From the NCBI RefSeq assembly GCF_016917355.1, contig NZ_CP070304.1, forward strand, positions 2,976,001 to 3,040,000: a stretch of DNA of 64,000 nucleotides, read 5' to 3'. Shown here piece after piece: positions 7,051 through 16,062 of the stretch. How positions within the stretch are numbered: position 1 is the first letter of the stretch; each line of letters begins with the position of its first letter. The stretch comes from Glaciimonas sp. PAMC28666 (GTDB lineage: Bacteria > Pseudomonadota > Gammaproteobacteria > Burkholderiales > Burkholderiaceae_D). Made by a program: the position numbers and the translations under genes. The notes under the pieces were generated by a model. The model ran no database searches. It worked only from the letters and a program-made list of their open reading frames with translations, and was not told the DNA's origin.

Positions 7051-8604
7051 ATGATCGGACAGTCTTTAATGGATTTGTGGCAAGGCTTCGGCGTTGCGCT
7101 TCAGCCACACAATCTGATGTGGTCGTTTGTCGGTGTATTGATTGGTAATCTGATCGGAGTTTTGCCGGGTATGGGTGCGCTCTCGGCGATTTCCATGCTG
7201 CTGCCCCTGACGTACTCCTTGCATCCAATTCCTGCGATTTTGATGCTGGCCGGCATTTTCTATGGCTCGCAGTATGGTGGCGCCATCGGTGCAATTTTGC
7301 TTAACTTGCCGTGCCATCCGCCGCATGCAGTGACCTGCCTTGATGGTTACCCGCTGACTAAACAAGGCAAGGGTGGAACCGCGCTCGGTATCACGATGAT
7401 TTCATCATTTTTTGCCGCCTCGTTCGGTATTGTTGTGATGATTTTCGCATCGCCTCTTTTGGTGAGTGTTGCCTTCAAATTTGGGCCGACTGAAATATTT
7501 TCGATCATGCTACTTGGCCTGATTTGCGGCGGTACCATGTCAAAGGGCTCTCCGTTAAAAGGAATAGCGATGACCTTGGTAGGCCTGATGATCGGACTGG
7601 TAGGAACGGATGTGAATACTGGTACGGCCCGGTTCACCATGGGACTGATCGAGCTGTCCGATAAGGTTGAATTGGTGGCGTTAGCGCTGGGACTATTTGG
7701 TGTGACCGAATTTTTACGCAGCGTCAATCGGATGGAGGTTGTCGCCAAAGGCGTCAAAATGCGTTTGCGTGACATGCGACCCAGCAAGGCTGAGCTAAAG
7801 CAGTCTTTTTTTCCAATGGTGCGCGGCACGTTGATCGGGACTCTGTTTGGTGCCATGCCAGGTACCGGACCAACGATAACAACCTTTATTGCGTATGCAT
7901 TCGAACGCAAAATATCGAAAACGCCTGAACGTTTTGGTCATGGGGCGATTGAAGGTGTGGCTAGTCCAGAGGCCGCATCACACTCAAAAACCCAGGTGGA
8001 CTTTATTCCGACCATGAGTCTGGGTATTCCCGGCGACGCCGTAATGGCGCTGATCCTCGGCGCACTGTTGATTCAGGGAATTCAACCTGGACCGCAACTG
8101 ATCACGGAACATGCCGACCTTTTCTGGGGACTTATCGCGAGCTTCTGGATTGGCAACGTGTTGCTGGTGATATTGAATGTTCCGCTGATTGGTATCTGGG
8201 TAAAACTGCTTCAGGTTCCTTATCGTTACCTTTATCCGGCAGCGCTTTTCTTTATCGCTGTCGGCGTGTATAGCACCAATAACAGTCTGTTTGAAATTGG
8301 TGAAGTATTGATATTCGGTTTGATTGGTGCTGTTTTTGTCGCCCTGGATTTTTCAGTCGCACCCATTTTGCTGGGGTATGTGCTGGGACCGATGGTCGAG
8401 GAAAATTTCCGACGCGCATTGTTGCTTTCACGGGGCGACATGATGGTGTTCGTGCAGCGCCCAATTAGCGGTGGATTCCTTGCCGTGTGCGCCTTCCTGA
8501 TTCTCACGCAACTGTTTTTCGCGGTGCGGAGCGGTCAACGGAAAAAAATGGCAAAACTGCGGCCAGTGACGCCGACAGCAATTCCGGTTGTTGAGGAAGG
8601 CTGA
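7051..8604 (+). CDS. tctA: TctA-family large membrane subunit of tripartite tricarboxylate transporter
   Basis: 517 residues, normal TctA length, with about 11-12 hydrophobic helices and two TctA glycine/proline signatures: GVLPGMGALSAISMLLPL near residue 30 and GAMPGTGPTITTFIAYAFE near residue 270, the internal repeat of the family. It is the transport channel, driven by the ion gradient and fed by a periplasmic TctC-type receptor. Paired with tctB under the phased operator, so probably an uptake route for the pathway carboxylate rather than citrate itself (inference). Confidence 0.93.
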   Translation: MIGQSLMDLWQGFGVALQPHNLMWSFVGVLIGNLIGVLPGMGALSAISMLLPLTYSLHPIPAILMLAGIFYGSQYGGAIGAILLNLPCHPPHAVTCLDGYPLTKQGKGGTALGITMISSFFAASFGIVVMIFASPLLVSVAFKFGPTEIFSIMLLGLICGGTMSKGSPLKGIAMTLVGLMIGLVGTDVNTGTARFTMGLIELSDKVELVALALGLFGVTEFLRSVNRMEVVAKGVKMRLRDMRPSKAELKQSFFPMVRGTLIGTLFGAMPGTGPTITTFIAYAFERKISKTPERFGHGAIEGVASPEAASHSKTQVDFIPTMSLGIPGDAVMALILGALLIQGIQPGPQLITEHADLFWGLIASFWIGNVLLVILNVPLIGIWVKLLQVPYRYLYPAALFFIAVGVYSTNNSLFEIGEVLIFGLIGAVFVALDFSVAPILLGYVLGPMVEENFRRALLLSRGDMMVFVQRPISGGFLAVCAFLILTQLFFAVRSGQRKKMAKLRPVTPTAIPVVEEG

Positions 8605-8717
8605 TAGAGTTGCCATAGCGCGATATCGGGTTTGCCTTCCACCCTTGCCAGCATATTTGGGGCAGGGGGCGACACATCAGGCTGTATGCCTGGCAATCAA
8701 TATTGGTGGATATTGTA

Positions 8718-9542
8718 ATGACAAATGATGCACTAGCCATTAAAAAGCGCCCGACCCGCCAACGCCACATATGGATCAATTCTGATCGCGTCTTTTATTC
8801 GGGTTTGATGGGACAGCGGACCACGCGCGTGATGGGTAGCATCATCATTTTTGTATCGCTGTCCGACCCGATATTGATTAGCATAAACGATGGTGAATGG
8901 GTAAACACCGACCTGGCAGTTGTGCAGGCTTATACGCCGCACCGCATCGATTGTGGTAACCGCCTGGTGGCGGTGTTCCATATAGAGCCAGAAACGGTAG
9001 ACGCTGCGCAATTGCCGGATTATTTGAAAGCTGCATCCGGCAAACTTGTTGATGAAGCTTTGGTTCAACGGGTGCGCGACGCACACCTGAAAATTAATAG
9101 TCTTGGTGATATCGCCGACCCGCAGACAGAAGATTTCGACATGTTTTTTTTCGGGCAGTTATTGACCCTACCGCGTGCGTTTGAGCCACGTATCGCATCG
9201 TTGGTAGAGGCGATAAAACGGAACCCGTGCGGTCAGGCAACGGCGATCGATAGCGCCCGTGAAGCAGGCCTTTCGGTATCCAGATTCTTGCATCTCTTTC
9301 GTGAAAATGTGGGCGTACCATTCCGCAGTTTTCGGTCGTGGAAGCGCGGTCGGAGTTTGCTGTATCGTTTGATGGATTCGACCAATCTGGTGTATCTGGC
9401 TCTCAACACCGGCTATCCCGATTCGACCCATTTCAGCCACTCTGTGCGTCAGGTGTTTGGCATGACGCCTACGCTGTTATTTAAGAATTGCCAGAAGATC
9501 AGCATGTACGGGCAGACCATACACCCACCTGATGCAACTTGA
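8718..9542 (+). CDS. AraC-family transcriptional regulator
   Basis: 274 residues from ATG 8718; TTG 8703 is a possible longer start. The N-terminal part is a poorly conserved sensor-like domain. The last ~100 residues carry the double helix-turn-helix of AraC proteins: SAREAGLSVSRFLHLFRENVGVPF and NTGYPDSTHFSHSVRQVFGMTP. Same strand as tctBA and the downstream acyl-CoA ligase. Its targets cannot be told from the sequence; the ligase gene or tctBA are nearest. Confidence 0.85.
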   Translation: MTNDALAIKKRPTRQRHIWINSDRVFYSGLMGQRTTRVMGSIIIFVSLSDPILISINDGEWVNTDLAVVQAYTPHRIDCGNRLVAVFHIEPETVDAAQLPDYLKAASGKLVDEALVQRVRDAHLKINSLGDIADPQTEDFDMFFFGQLLTLPRAFEPRIASLVEAIKRNPCGQATAIDSAREAGLSVSRFLHLFRENVGVPFRSFRSWKRGRSLLYRLMDSTNLVYLALNTGYPDSTHFSHSVRQVFGMTPTLLFKNCQKISMYGQTIHPPDAT

Positions 9543-10033
9543 GTTTGCTGAAGGCTACCCAAGTCTGCTCAATAAGATCTGACCTCTTGAGCGTTAAAGA
9601 CGCAAGATGGAAAGACTAATAAATATCTACAATATTTTCTCGTTTGACGGCAACACGTGTGCGCACTACTGTTGGGTAAATAAAAATGACAAGATGTCGA
9701 CAGCATAGAGCTGATACGACAGGAGAAAGAAACAAGCGCTTGCTGGAAAACTTATGGGAACTTCGTTTGAATTTCTTATAAGAGTTTCTATCAACCAGCG
9801 CGGCGATGGAATGGTTTGCGCGAATAATCAGCACCAGAATTAATTGTCGAAGCGGCCAGGATGACTACTCTGGTGCAACGACTATCAGCGTAAATGCACG
9901 AGATCATCGCATCATCTGCCCTTTGGTAATCCTCCGGCATACGCCTGGTTGCCTTGTCTTTTTTTATTTCCCATACGAGATGCTTTCGAGGCACTCGAAT
10001 TTGTTATAACCATTGAAGAGACTTTAGCGATCT
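9543..10033. other. 491-nt intergenic region with inverted repeats, no gene supported
   Basis: Short frames on both strands lack protein features. Visible structure: the palindrome CAAGCGCTTG (9733-9742) and an 8-bp inverted repeat GCACCAGA (9831-9838) / TCTGGTGC (9869-9876) with a 30-nt loop. These may be operators for the AraC or LysR regulator, or RNA structure; the promoter of the acyl-CoA ligase must lie here. Confidence 0.4.
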
Positions 10034-11671
10034 ATGCGTGCACCTTACAGTAGAAATTTATTTGACCTTGTATGTGAAATGGCGGAGCGGTACACGGATC
10101 GCTCGGCCATCATTGCAGGAGATCAACGTGTCACTTATCCTGAGCTCGAATTACGCGTGAGACGGGTCGCTGCTGGCATGCGCGCCGCAGGGATAGTGCG
10201 TGGCGACAGGATCGGTATTTTAGTCAACAACCGTCCGGAGTGGGTCGAAGTCTGTATCGGTGCGGCGGCTCTTGGCGCGGTGGCGGTTCCTTTCAGCACC
10301 TGGTCGAAACGCGCAGAGCTGGATTTTTTGCTGGCCGATTCAAAAATAAAACAATTGTTCACACTTAAGAGTTTTGGTGAGCAGGATTATGCCGCCGACC
10401 TGATTGCGTTGATACCCGAATTGGGTTCCGCAGCACCGGGGCGGTGGCGCTCCGAGCGATTTCCGCAGTTAGAGGCAGTTATTGCGATCGGTGACAATGA
10501 CGCCGGTCATACGCCACTGGTCGGTGCCGTTGCTTATGAGGATTTTGTCAGTCTTCATACACCACTCGACGAGTCGCAGGCACCGGGTGGCGGCGGTCAG
10601 AATGGCGATGATGCAATGATTTTGTATACGTCAGGCTCAACCTCTTATCCAAAAGCAGTGCGCTTAACGCAGTGTGCAATGATTGAAAATGCATTCAACA
10701 TCGGCGAGCGGCAAGGTTATACACCGTACGAAAAAGTTCTTCTGGCGTTGCCTTTGTTCTGGTCCTACGGATCGGCAAATGCGATGTGCGCCACATTCAC
10801 GCACGGTGCTGCACTGGTATTGCAGACACGTTTCGAACCGGCTGGCGCGATTGATCTGATTGAGCAACATGCTTGTTCGGCGATATATACCTTGCCTGCG
10901 ATGACAACCAGTATCGTGACGCATCCGTCATTCCGTAGCGAGAGGACGCGCAGCCTGCGTACCGGCCTGACCATCGGCAGCGCACAAGATGTCGTCAATG
11001 CCGCCGAACTACTCGGTGCGACCGAGATTTGCAATGTGTACGGTCAAACTGAAAGTTATGGTAACTGTTGCGTCACCTGGCACCACTGGACACTGGAGCA
11101 GCGCAAGCAAATGCAAGGACAGCCTCTTCCCGGTGTGACGGTACGGATCGTGGATGCGGACTCTGGGGAAGAAATGCCACAAGGTGAAACCGGCATGATT
11201 GAGGTGTGCGGAAATGTGACGCCCGGATACACCGGTATTAGCATAGAGCTTAACGACTCCGCGTTCACATTGGACGGCTATTTCCCAACAGGTGATCTGG
11301 GACGGATGACCGCTGACGGTTGTTTGCAGTTTGTCGGACGTAACACTGAGATGATCAAGCGTGCAGGTATTAACGTGGCGCCCGCTGAAATTGAAGAGTT
11401 GCTCCAACAGCACAGCGCCGTGGCGCTGGCTGGCGTGACGGGCGCACCCGATGCTGACCGGGGCGAAATGATTGTCGCCTTTATCGTGCCGGTGCCGGGT
11501 ATGGAAGTCAGCTGTGCAGAGTTACAAGCCCATTGCCGTGCCATTGCATCCAGCTATAAAGTACCAAATCGTATTGAAATCTGCGAGGCCTTACCGGTGA
11601 CCCCGACCGGCAAAGTTTTGCGCCGGGAGTTGAAAGCGATGGCTACGGCATTGACTTCCCCCACAAAATAA
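10034..11671 (+). CDS. AMP-dependent acyl-CoA synthetase (ANL superfamily)
   Basis: 545 residues. Contains the phosphate-binding loop ILYTSGSTSYPKAV, the adenine-binding segment NVYGQTESYG, the hinge/ribose region FPTGDLGRMTADGCLQFVGR, and the C-terminal catalytic lysine in TPTGKVLRREL. It activates a carboxylic acid with ATP and ligates it to CoA. The P-loop lacks the common TTGxPKG ending (SYPKAV), a modest variation. It stands alone on its strand between two regulators; the acid is unknown, and aryl, terpenoid or medium-chain acids are all possible. Confidence 0.92.
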   Translation: MRAPYSRNLFDLVCEMAERYTDRSAIIAGDQRVTYPELELRVRRVAAGMRAAGIVRGDRIGILVNNRPEWVEVCIGAAALGAVAVPFSTWSKRAELDFLLADSKIKQLFTLKSFGEQDYAADLIALIPELGSAAPGRWRSERFPQLEAVIAIGDNDAGHTPLVGAVAYEDFVSLHTPLDESQAPGGGGQNGDDAMILYTSGSTSYPKAVRLTQCAMIENAFNIGERQGYTPYEKVLLALPLFWSYGSANAMCATFTHGAALVLQTRFEPAGAIDLIEQHACSAIYTLPAMTTSIVTHPSFRSERTRSLRTGLTIGSAQDVVNAAELLGATEICNVYGQTESYGNCCVTWHHWTLEQRKQMQGQPLPGVTVRIVDADSGEEMPQGETGMIEVCGNVTPGYTGISIELNDSAFTLDGYFPTGDLGRMTADGCLQFVGRNTEMIKRAGINVAPAEIEELLQQHSAVALAGVTGAPDADRGEMIVAFIVPVPGMEVSCAELQAHCRAIASSYKVPNRIEICEALPVTPTGKVLRRELKAMATALTSPTK

Positions 11672-11785
11672 TCGCGCCAACGATGCATCGGTGCGCCGTC
11701 GCGTCGGTGCGCCGGTGCATTGATGCACTAGCGTGCAGGCGAACCAGATGATCTGACCAAGTGATGTGGAGACTAGAATATTCCC

Positions 11786-12676
11786 ATGAACATTCAGCAA
11801 CTTGAAACCTTTTGCTGGATTTCCCGGCTCGGCACTTTTAGTGCGGCTGCCGAACGCTTGTACACGTCTCAGGCGAGTGTTTCGTCACGTATCCGCGAAC
11901 TCGAAATGGAACTCGACGTAGTCTTATTTGACCGTATAGGTCGGCATGTTCAGCTCACCCTTAAAGGGCGCGAATTACTGGTGCACGCAGAAAAAGTGGT
12001 GATCGACGCATCTCAGCTGCGACTGACAGCTGGCAAGCCTGAGATTACCAGCGGTGTGGTCAAGATCGGCTTGGGAGAAGTGATTGCCGCACGTTCTTTA
12101 GTCGCAATGATCAATGCATTGAAGCAGCGATATCCTGGGCTTGCGGTCGAGTTTGATATCGACTTGAATGCCAGCCTGTTGCAGAAACTGGGACGCGGTG
12201 CAATAGATGTCGCCATTGTGGGCGGTCCCATAAATAACGCTGAAATTAAAGCCGTGCCGATTGGTGCAATGAAGGTGGTGTGGGTCGGCGCACCCGCATT
12301 GCTTGGTGAGTTGAAAGTGGTCAGCCCACGTGAGATCGCGGCATTGCCCATCATTTCTCTCAGTCGCGACGCTCGCCTATTTACCCAGATGCAGGGTTGG
12401 TTTGCGGATGATGGAGTGGTGCCGGATTCAATCAGTTTTTGTAACAATATGTCGACAATGCTGTATGTCGCGCGTGGCGGCGTGTGTGTCTGCATGATGC
12501 CGCAAGAATTGATCAAAGACGATGTGGACAGCGGAATGCTAGTGGCGTTGGAATCACGGCCACCGATCCCTTCCATCACTTTTTTTGTGGCCACCCGGGT
12601 TGATAGTTTAGACCCGGCAATCGCCGATTTCGCCGCTATCGTGTCTGAAGTTTGCCGACTACCGCCGGTGACTTAG
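11786..12676 (+). CDS. LysR-family transcriptional regulator
   Basis: 296 residues, standard LTTR length. N-terminal winged HTH: NIQQLETFCWISRLGTFSAA, then RLYTSQASVSSRIRELEMEL, followed by the LysR substrate-binding domain from about residue 85. It lies just upstream of, and in the same direction as, the bicupin-to-porin gene series at 12.9-24.3 kb, so it is the likely local regulator of that series. The 114 nt before it hold a GC-rich repetitive stretch (GGTGCGCC repeated near 11690-11715) that may act as a terminator for the ligase gene. Confidence 0.9.
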   Translation: MNIQQLETFCWISRLGTFSAAAERLYTSQASVSSRIRELEMELDVVLFDRIGRHVQLTLKGRELLVHAEKVVIDASQLRLTAGKPEITSGVVKIGLGEVIAARSLVAMINALKQRYPGLAVEFDIDLNASLLQKLGRGAIDVAIVGGPINNAEIKAVPIGAMKVVWVGAPALLGELKVVSPREIAALPIISLSRDARLFTQMQGWFADDGVVPDSISFCNNMSTMLYVARGGVCVCMMPQELIKDDVDSGMLVALESRPPIPSITFFVATRVDSLDPAIADFAAIVSEVCRLPPVT

Positions 12677-12896
12677 TTGACCGCAATGACTTGATCAAAG
12701 CAATGAATCGGTATCGTTCAGCTGTGCAATGAAAGTAATTAATAATGTTGTTAATTGATGGTCTCAGTGATCGGTATCGACAAGAATTTCTCGTTTGACC
12801 CTAGTGGATGAGCGGCGTAACGTAAGACCCATAAAGATCGTTTCGATCCATCCCGTCTGGGAGGAAAAAACGGCGATAAAACGACAGGAGATCACC

Positions 12897-13844
12897 ATGC
12901 TTGAAGCAACGCGTCCCATGACAATTGCGGATTTACCAGTTCAGCTTGCCGCCGAACCAAAGACCAAGGCGCAGGCCTCGGCGCGGTACTTTAATACAGG
13001 CAATGCGTTCGACGTTAAATTACCTGCAGTTCCCGATCAAAGTTTTATCGATGAGCCAGCACGCGCCTTCCATGCCGATACGCCAACCGGCCTGATCGCC
13101 TGCGATGTGTCGGCACAGCTCGAAAGTCTGGTTCCGGCAACTACACCATTATCGTTGGCACGTTACGCCAAGATCAAAGCTGGCGAGACCTTAAACACGG
13201 AATTTATCGCCAGCGGCATTATCGTCTATGTCATTACCGGTAGCGGCACCACCGATTGTGAATCCGAGCAGATCGCCTGGAGCGCTGGTGACGTATTCGT
13301 CTTACCCGGTGGCGGTGTGCATTGCTACCAGGCGCATGGAGCCGATGCGATTCTGTGGATCGTCACTAATGAGCCGCAACTCGCCTTTGAACATTTGCGC
13401 GCGCCGGAACAGGGGAAGTCTCCAACGTGCGTCGTGCATTATCCGGCAGATGAAATAAGCAAACAGATCGACCTGCTATATAAAGTCGGGCGTGGAAAAG
13501 ACATTCCGGGTTCGGCCTTGATTTTGTCATCAACATCGCAATTGGCAATCCGTAATGTGTTGCCCACTCTGACGGTGGCGATGAATTCCCTGCAGCCCGG
13601 CGATGCCCAGCGTCCACATCGACACAATGCGATGGCGATGGCGCTGATTATTCAGGGCGAAGGATGTTATTCGATGGTCGACGGCAAACGCAAAGAATGG
13701 TCGCAATGGGCTACCACGGTGACGCCAGCGGTCTCGGTCCACTCGCATCATAACGAGGGTGAAAAGCGCGCCATGTTTTTGATTATTCAGGATGGCGGCA
13801 TCTACTATTACACCAGGGCAATGGGCTTTTCATTCGCCGATTAG
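12897..13844 (+). CDS. Bicupin protein, gentisate-dioxygenase-like
   Basis: 315 residues from ATG 12897, set by AGGAG at 12886-12890; an in-frame TTG at 12795 would add 34 residues. Two cupin barrels. The first (IIVYVITGSGT ... GDVFVLPGGGVHCYQ) keeps few metal ligands. The second holds PHRHNAMAMALIIQGEG and a later VHSHHNEG, which look like the metal site. Gentisate and salicylate 1,2-dioxygenases are also bicupins but mostly bind iron in the N-terminal barrel, so this is a divergent member. It is first in a co-directional catabolic series; ring cleavage is possible but not shown. Confidence 0.75.
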   Translation: MLEATRPMTIADLPVQLAAEPKTKAQASARYFNTGNAFDVKLPAVPDQSFIDEPARAFHADTPTGLIACDVSAQLESLVPATTPLSLARYAKIKAGETLNTEFIASGIIVYVITGSGTTDCESEQIAWSAGDVFVLPGGGVHCYQAHGADAILWIVTNEPQLAFEHLRAPEQGKSPTCVVHYPADEISKQIDLLYKVGRGKDIPGSALILSSTSQLAIRNVLPTLTVAMNSLQPGDAQRPHRHNAMAMALIIQGEGCYSMVDGKRKEWSQWATTVTPAVSVHSHHNEGEKRAMFLIIQDGGIYYYTRAMGFSFAD

Positions 13845-13876
13845 TTACCTCATGCAGCTGCGCCAAAGTTGACCAC

Positions 13877-13896
13877 GGCGGCACGCGAGTGCCGCC
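13877..13896 (+). other. Perfect hairpin with GCGA tetraloop between bicupin and TauD genes
   Basis: GGCGGCAC (13877-13884) pairs perfectly with GTGCCGCC (13889-13896) around the GNRA tetraloop GCGA. Only a weak T-stretch follows, so it may protect the upstream mRNA 3' end, or reduce read-through, rather than terminate fully. Confidence 0.5.
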
Positions 13897-13948
13897 TCTT
13901 GTGCTACCTAAAACCAATAATTCTTTTTCTAGATCTGGAGATATCTTT

Positions 13949-14845
13949 ATGTCGACTTACGTCAAAAATACGTCAAACGCATCACTGACAGTTCGCCCAT
14001 TAGGCGCGGCGCTGGGTGCTGAAGTGCTTGGTATCGATATGCGCCGGAAGCTGGATCAGGAAACGATGCGGTTGTTGAACGATATATGGATGGAGCATCT
14101 GGTGTTGGTTTTTCCGAATCAACACATTACCGATCTGGAGCACGTCGAGTTCACGCGCAATTTCGGCGAGCCGGAAATATTCCATCAAGACATCATTCGT
14201 TCAAAAAGCGTGCGTGAGATTTTCCGTGTATCAAACGTCGATGAAAATAACGTATTGATGCCCTTGTCTCATCCGACTGCGCGCCAGGTTTCTCTCGCGC
14301 AATTCTGGCATACCGATAGCAGCTACCGTGCGATACCTTGTACCGGATCTTTATTGCACGGGATTGAAGTGAGTCGCACTGGTGGCGAAACTCAATTTAC
14401 CAATATGTACGCTGTCTATGAAGCGCTGCCAGAAAGATTGAAACTTGAAGTGGCAGGCCGCCGCGCATTACATGATTTCGAGTTCTTGCAAAAGCAGAAC
14501 TCTTTGCGCCCATTGACAGATGAAGAGCGGGCCGCCATGCCGCCAGTATGGCAACCGCTGGTAAGGATTCATCCCGGAAGCGGACGCAAGTCGCTTTACA
14601 TCAGCCCGATTTATAACGAAGAAATAGAAGGCATGCCATCGGATGCCGGGCGCCGTCTGATTGCAGAGCTGACCGAATTTTCTGGCCAGCCGCAATTTGT
14701 GTATTCACATCGCTGGGAAACGGATGATGTCGTGTTGTGGGATAACCGTTGCACGATGCATCAGGTGACCAAGTTCGACGCAGATGAACGTCGCGTCATG
14801 CATCGGACCACGATTGTAGGCGACGCTGCGGTGGTTGCAGCTTAA
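13949..14845 (+). CDS. TauD/TfdA-family Fe(II)/2-oxoglutarate dioxygenase
   Basis: 298 residues from ATG 13949, preceded by GGAG at 13937-13940; an upstream GTG at 13889 lies inside the hairpin. Iron ligands: His121 and Asp123 in FWHTDSSY, and His271 in CTMHQVTKFD. The 2-oxoglutarate-binding arginine lies shortly after (RRVMHRTTIVG). It also has the family opening LGAALGAEVLGIDM. Such enzymes hydroxylate or cleave small acids, sulfonates and aryloxy-acids (TfdA). Its place between two other catabolic genes suggests an oxidative step on the imported compound. Confidence 0.92.
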   Translation: MSTYVKNTSNASLTVRPLGAALGAEVLGIDMRRKLDQETMRLLNDIWMEHLVLVFPNQHITDLEHVEFTRNFGEPEIFHQDIIRSKSVREIFRVSNVDENNVLMPLSHPTARQVSLAQFWHTDSSYRAIPCTGSLLHGIEVSRTGGETQFTNMYAVYEALPERLKLEVAGRRALHDFEFLQKQNSLRPLTDEERAAMPPVWQPLVRIHPGSGRKSLYISPIYNEEIEGMPSDAGRRLIAELTEFSGQPQFVYSHRWETDDVVLWDNRCTMHQVTKFDADERRVMHRTTIVGDAAVVAA

Positions 14846-14940
14846 ATAGCGATTGATGTTTTGGTCCGGACGCAAGCGTAAGCGCCTGGATCAGGAGCTT
14901 CAAATCGTTTCTGTTTTTACTGTTACCTGAAAGCTGTCTC

Positions 14941-15972
14941 ATGCCAAATACTTCTATTCCAGTCCTTCAGCATCTCCCGCTTGATCCAGCCTGGTTGCTC
15001 CGCTTGCAAGAGGAGATTATTGAACCGGACTTACCGATCATCGATCCGCATCATCATTTATGGGAACGGGCAGGGGGCTATTTCCTCGACGAAATTCTGG
15101 AGGATACCAATTCCGGTCACAACGTCGTGGCAACCGTTTTCTCCCAATGCGGTTACGCATATCGTACTGATGGACCGGAAGATTTACGTTCGGTAGGAGA
15201 AACCACCTTCGTTGCAGCAATTGCCGAAGAATGCGAGCGCCGCGGTGAAAAAACGCGTATTTGCGCGGGCATCGTCGGTGCAGGCGACCTGTTGCTTGGC
15301 GATAAGGTCGCCGTCTTGTTAGAGGCGCATATCGAAGAGGGCCATGGCCGTTTTAGGGGTATTCGTCATATCTCTGCGCGCCATGATGCGTTTTCTGCCA
15401 GTCTGCTGGGCCGTCCACAGCCGCATTTGCTGTCTGATGCGACATTTCGTACCGGGTTTGCCCGTTTACAGCCGCTGAACCTAACGTTTGATGCGTGGCT
15501 TTATCACACCCAAATTGATGAGCTGACTGCATTGGCACGCGCGTTTCCGGATACGCCGATAGTGCTCAATCATACCGGCGGCCCGCTTGGGGTTGGACCT
15601 TATGTCGGCAAGCGTGACGCCGTCTTTACGCATTGGCTGGCATCAATGAAAGTCTTGGCAACCTGTCCAAACGTGCGCGTCAAATTGGGCGGTCTGGCAA
15701 TGGCAGTGATCGGGTTCGAATTTCATAAAGAGCCGATTCCACCTTCGTCCGGAGAGCTTGCCACCGCCTGGCGTCCGTACATTGAAGCATGTATCGAAAA
15801 CTTTGGTGCGAATCGGTGCATGTTCGAGAGCAACTTCCCTGTGGATAAAGGCATGTGCAGCTATCCGGTCCTGTGGAATGCGTTTAAACGCATCGCCTCC
15901 GGTGCGTCGGCTGCTGAAAAAGCAGCTTTGTTTCACGATACCGCGAGTAGCTTTTATAGATTGGCGAAGTAA
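14941..15972 (+). CDS. Amidohydrolase-2 family metal-dependent hydrolase
   Basis: 343 residues. Starts the TIM barrel with LPIIDPHHHLWE, the HxH metal motif of amidohydrolases, and has the histidine of VLNHTGGP and the C-terminal FESNFPVDKG carrying the family's acid/metal region. Relatives include 2-pyrone-4,6-dicarboxylate lactonase, fuconolactonase-type lactonases and decarboxylases. It would hydrolyse a lactone, amide or similar intermediate. Cytoplasmic; no signal sequence. It follows the TauD-like gene after 95 nt and belongs to the same co-directional series. Confidence 0.88.
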   Translation: MPNTSIPVLQHLPLDPAWLLRLQEEIIEPDLPIIDPHHHLWERAGGYFLDEILEDTNSGHNVVATVFSQCGYAYRTDGPEDLRSVGETTFVAAIAEECERRGEKTRICAGIVGAGDLLLGDKVAVLLEAHIEEGHGRFRGIRHISARHDAFSASLLGRPQPHLLSDATFRTGFARLQPLNLTFDAWLYHTQIDELTALARAFPDTPIVLNHTGGPLGVGPYVGKRDAVFTHWLASMKVLATCPNVRVKLGGLAMAVIGFEFHKEPIPPSSGELATAWRPYIEACIENFGANRCMFESNFPVDKGMCSYPVLWNAFKRIASGASAAEKAALFHDTASSFYRLAK

Positions 15973-16062
15973 GCGCACGCAGCAGGCTCGAGCACGAAGT
16001 TTTCGAATCGGTTCTACTAATTATAAAAATAAATACCATGGCCTCAGGCCAGAGGAGACGTT

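Noticed and set aside
9806-10009. 67-codon frames on both strands before the acyl-CoA ligase
   Set aside because: Low-quality translations without a ribosome-binding site; the inverted repeats explain the symmetry better.
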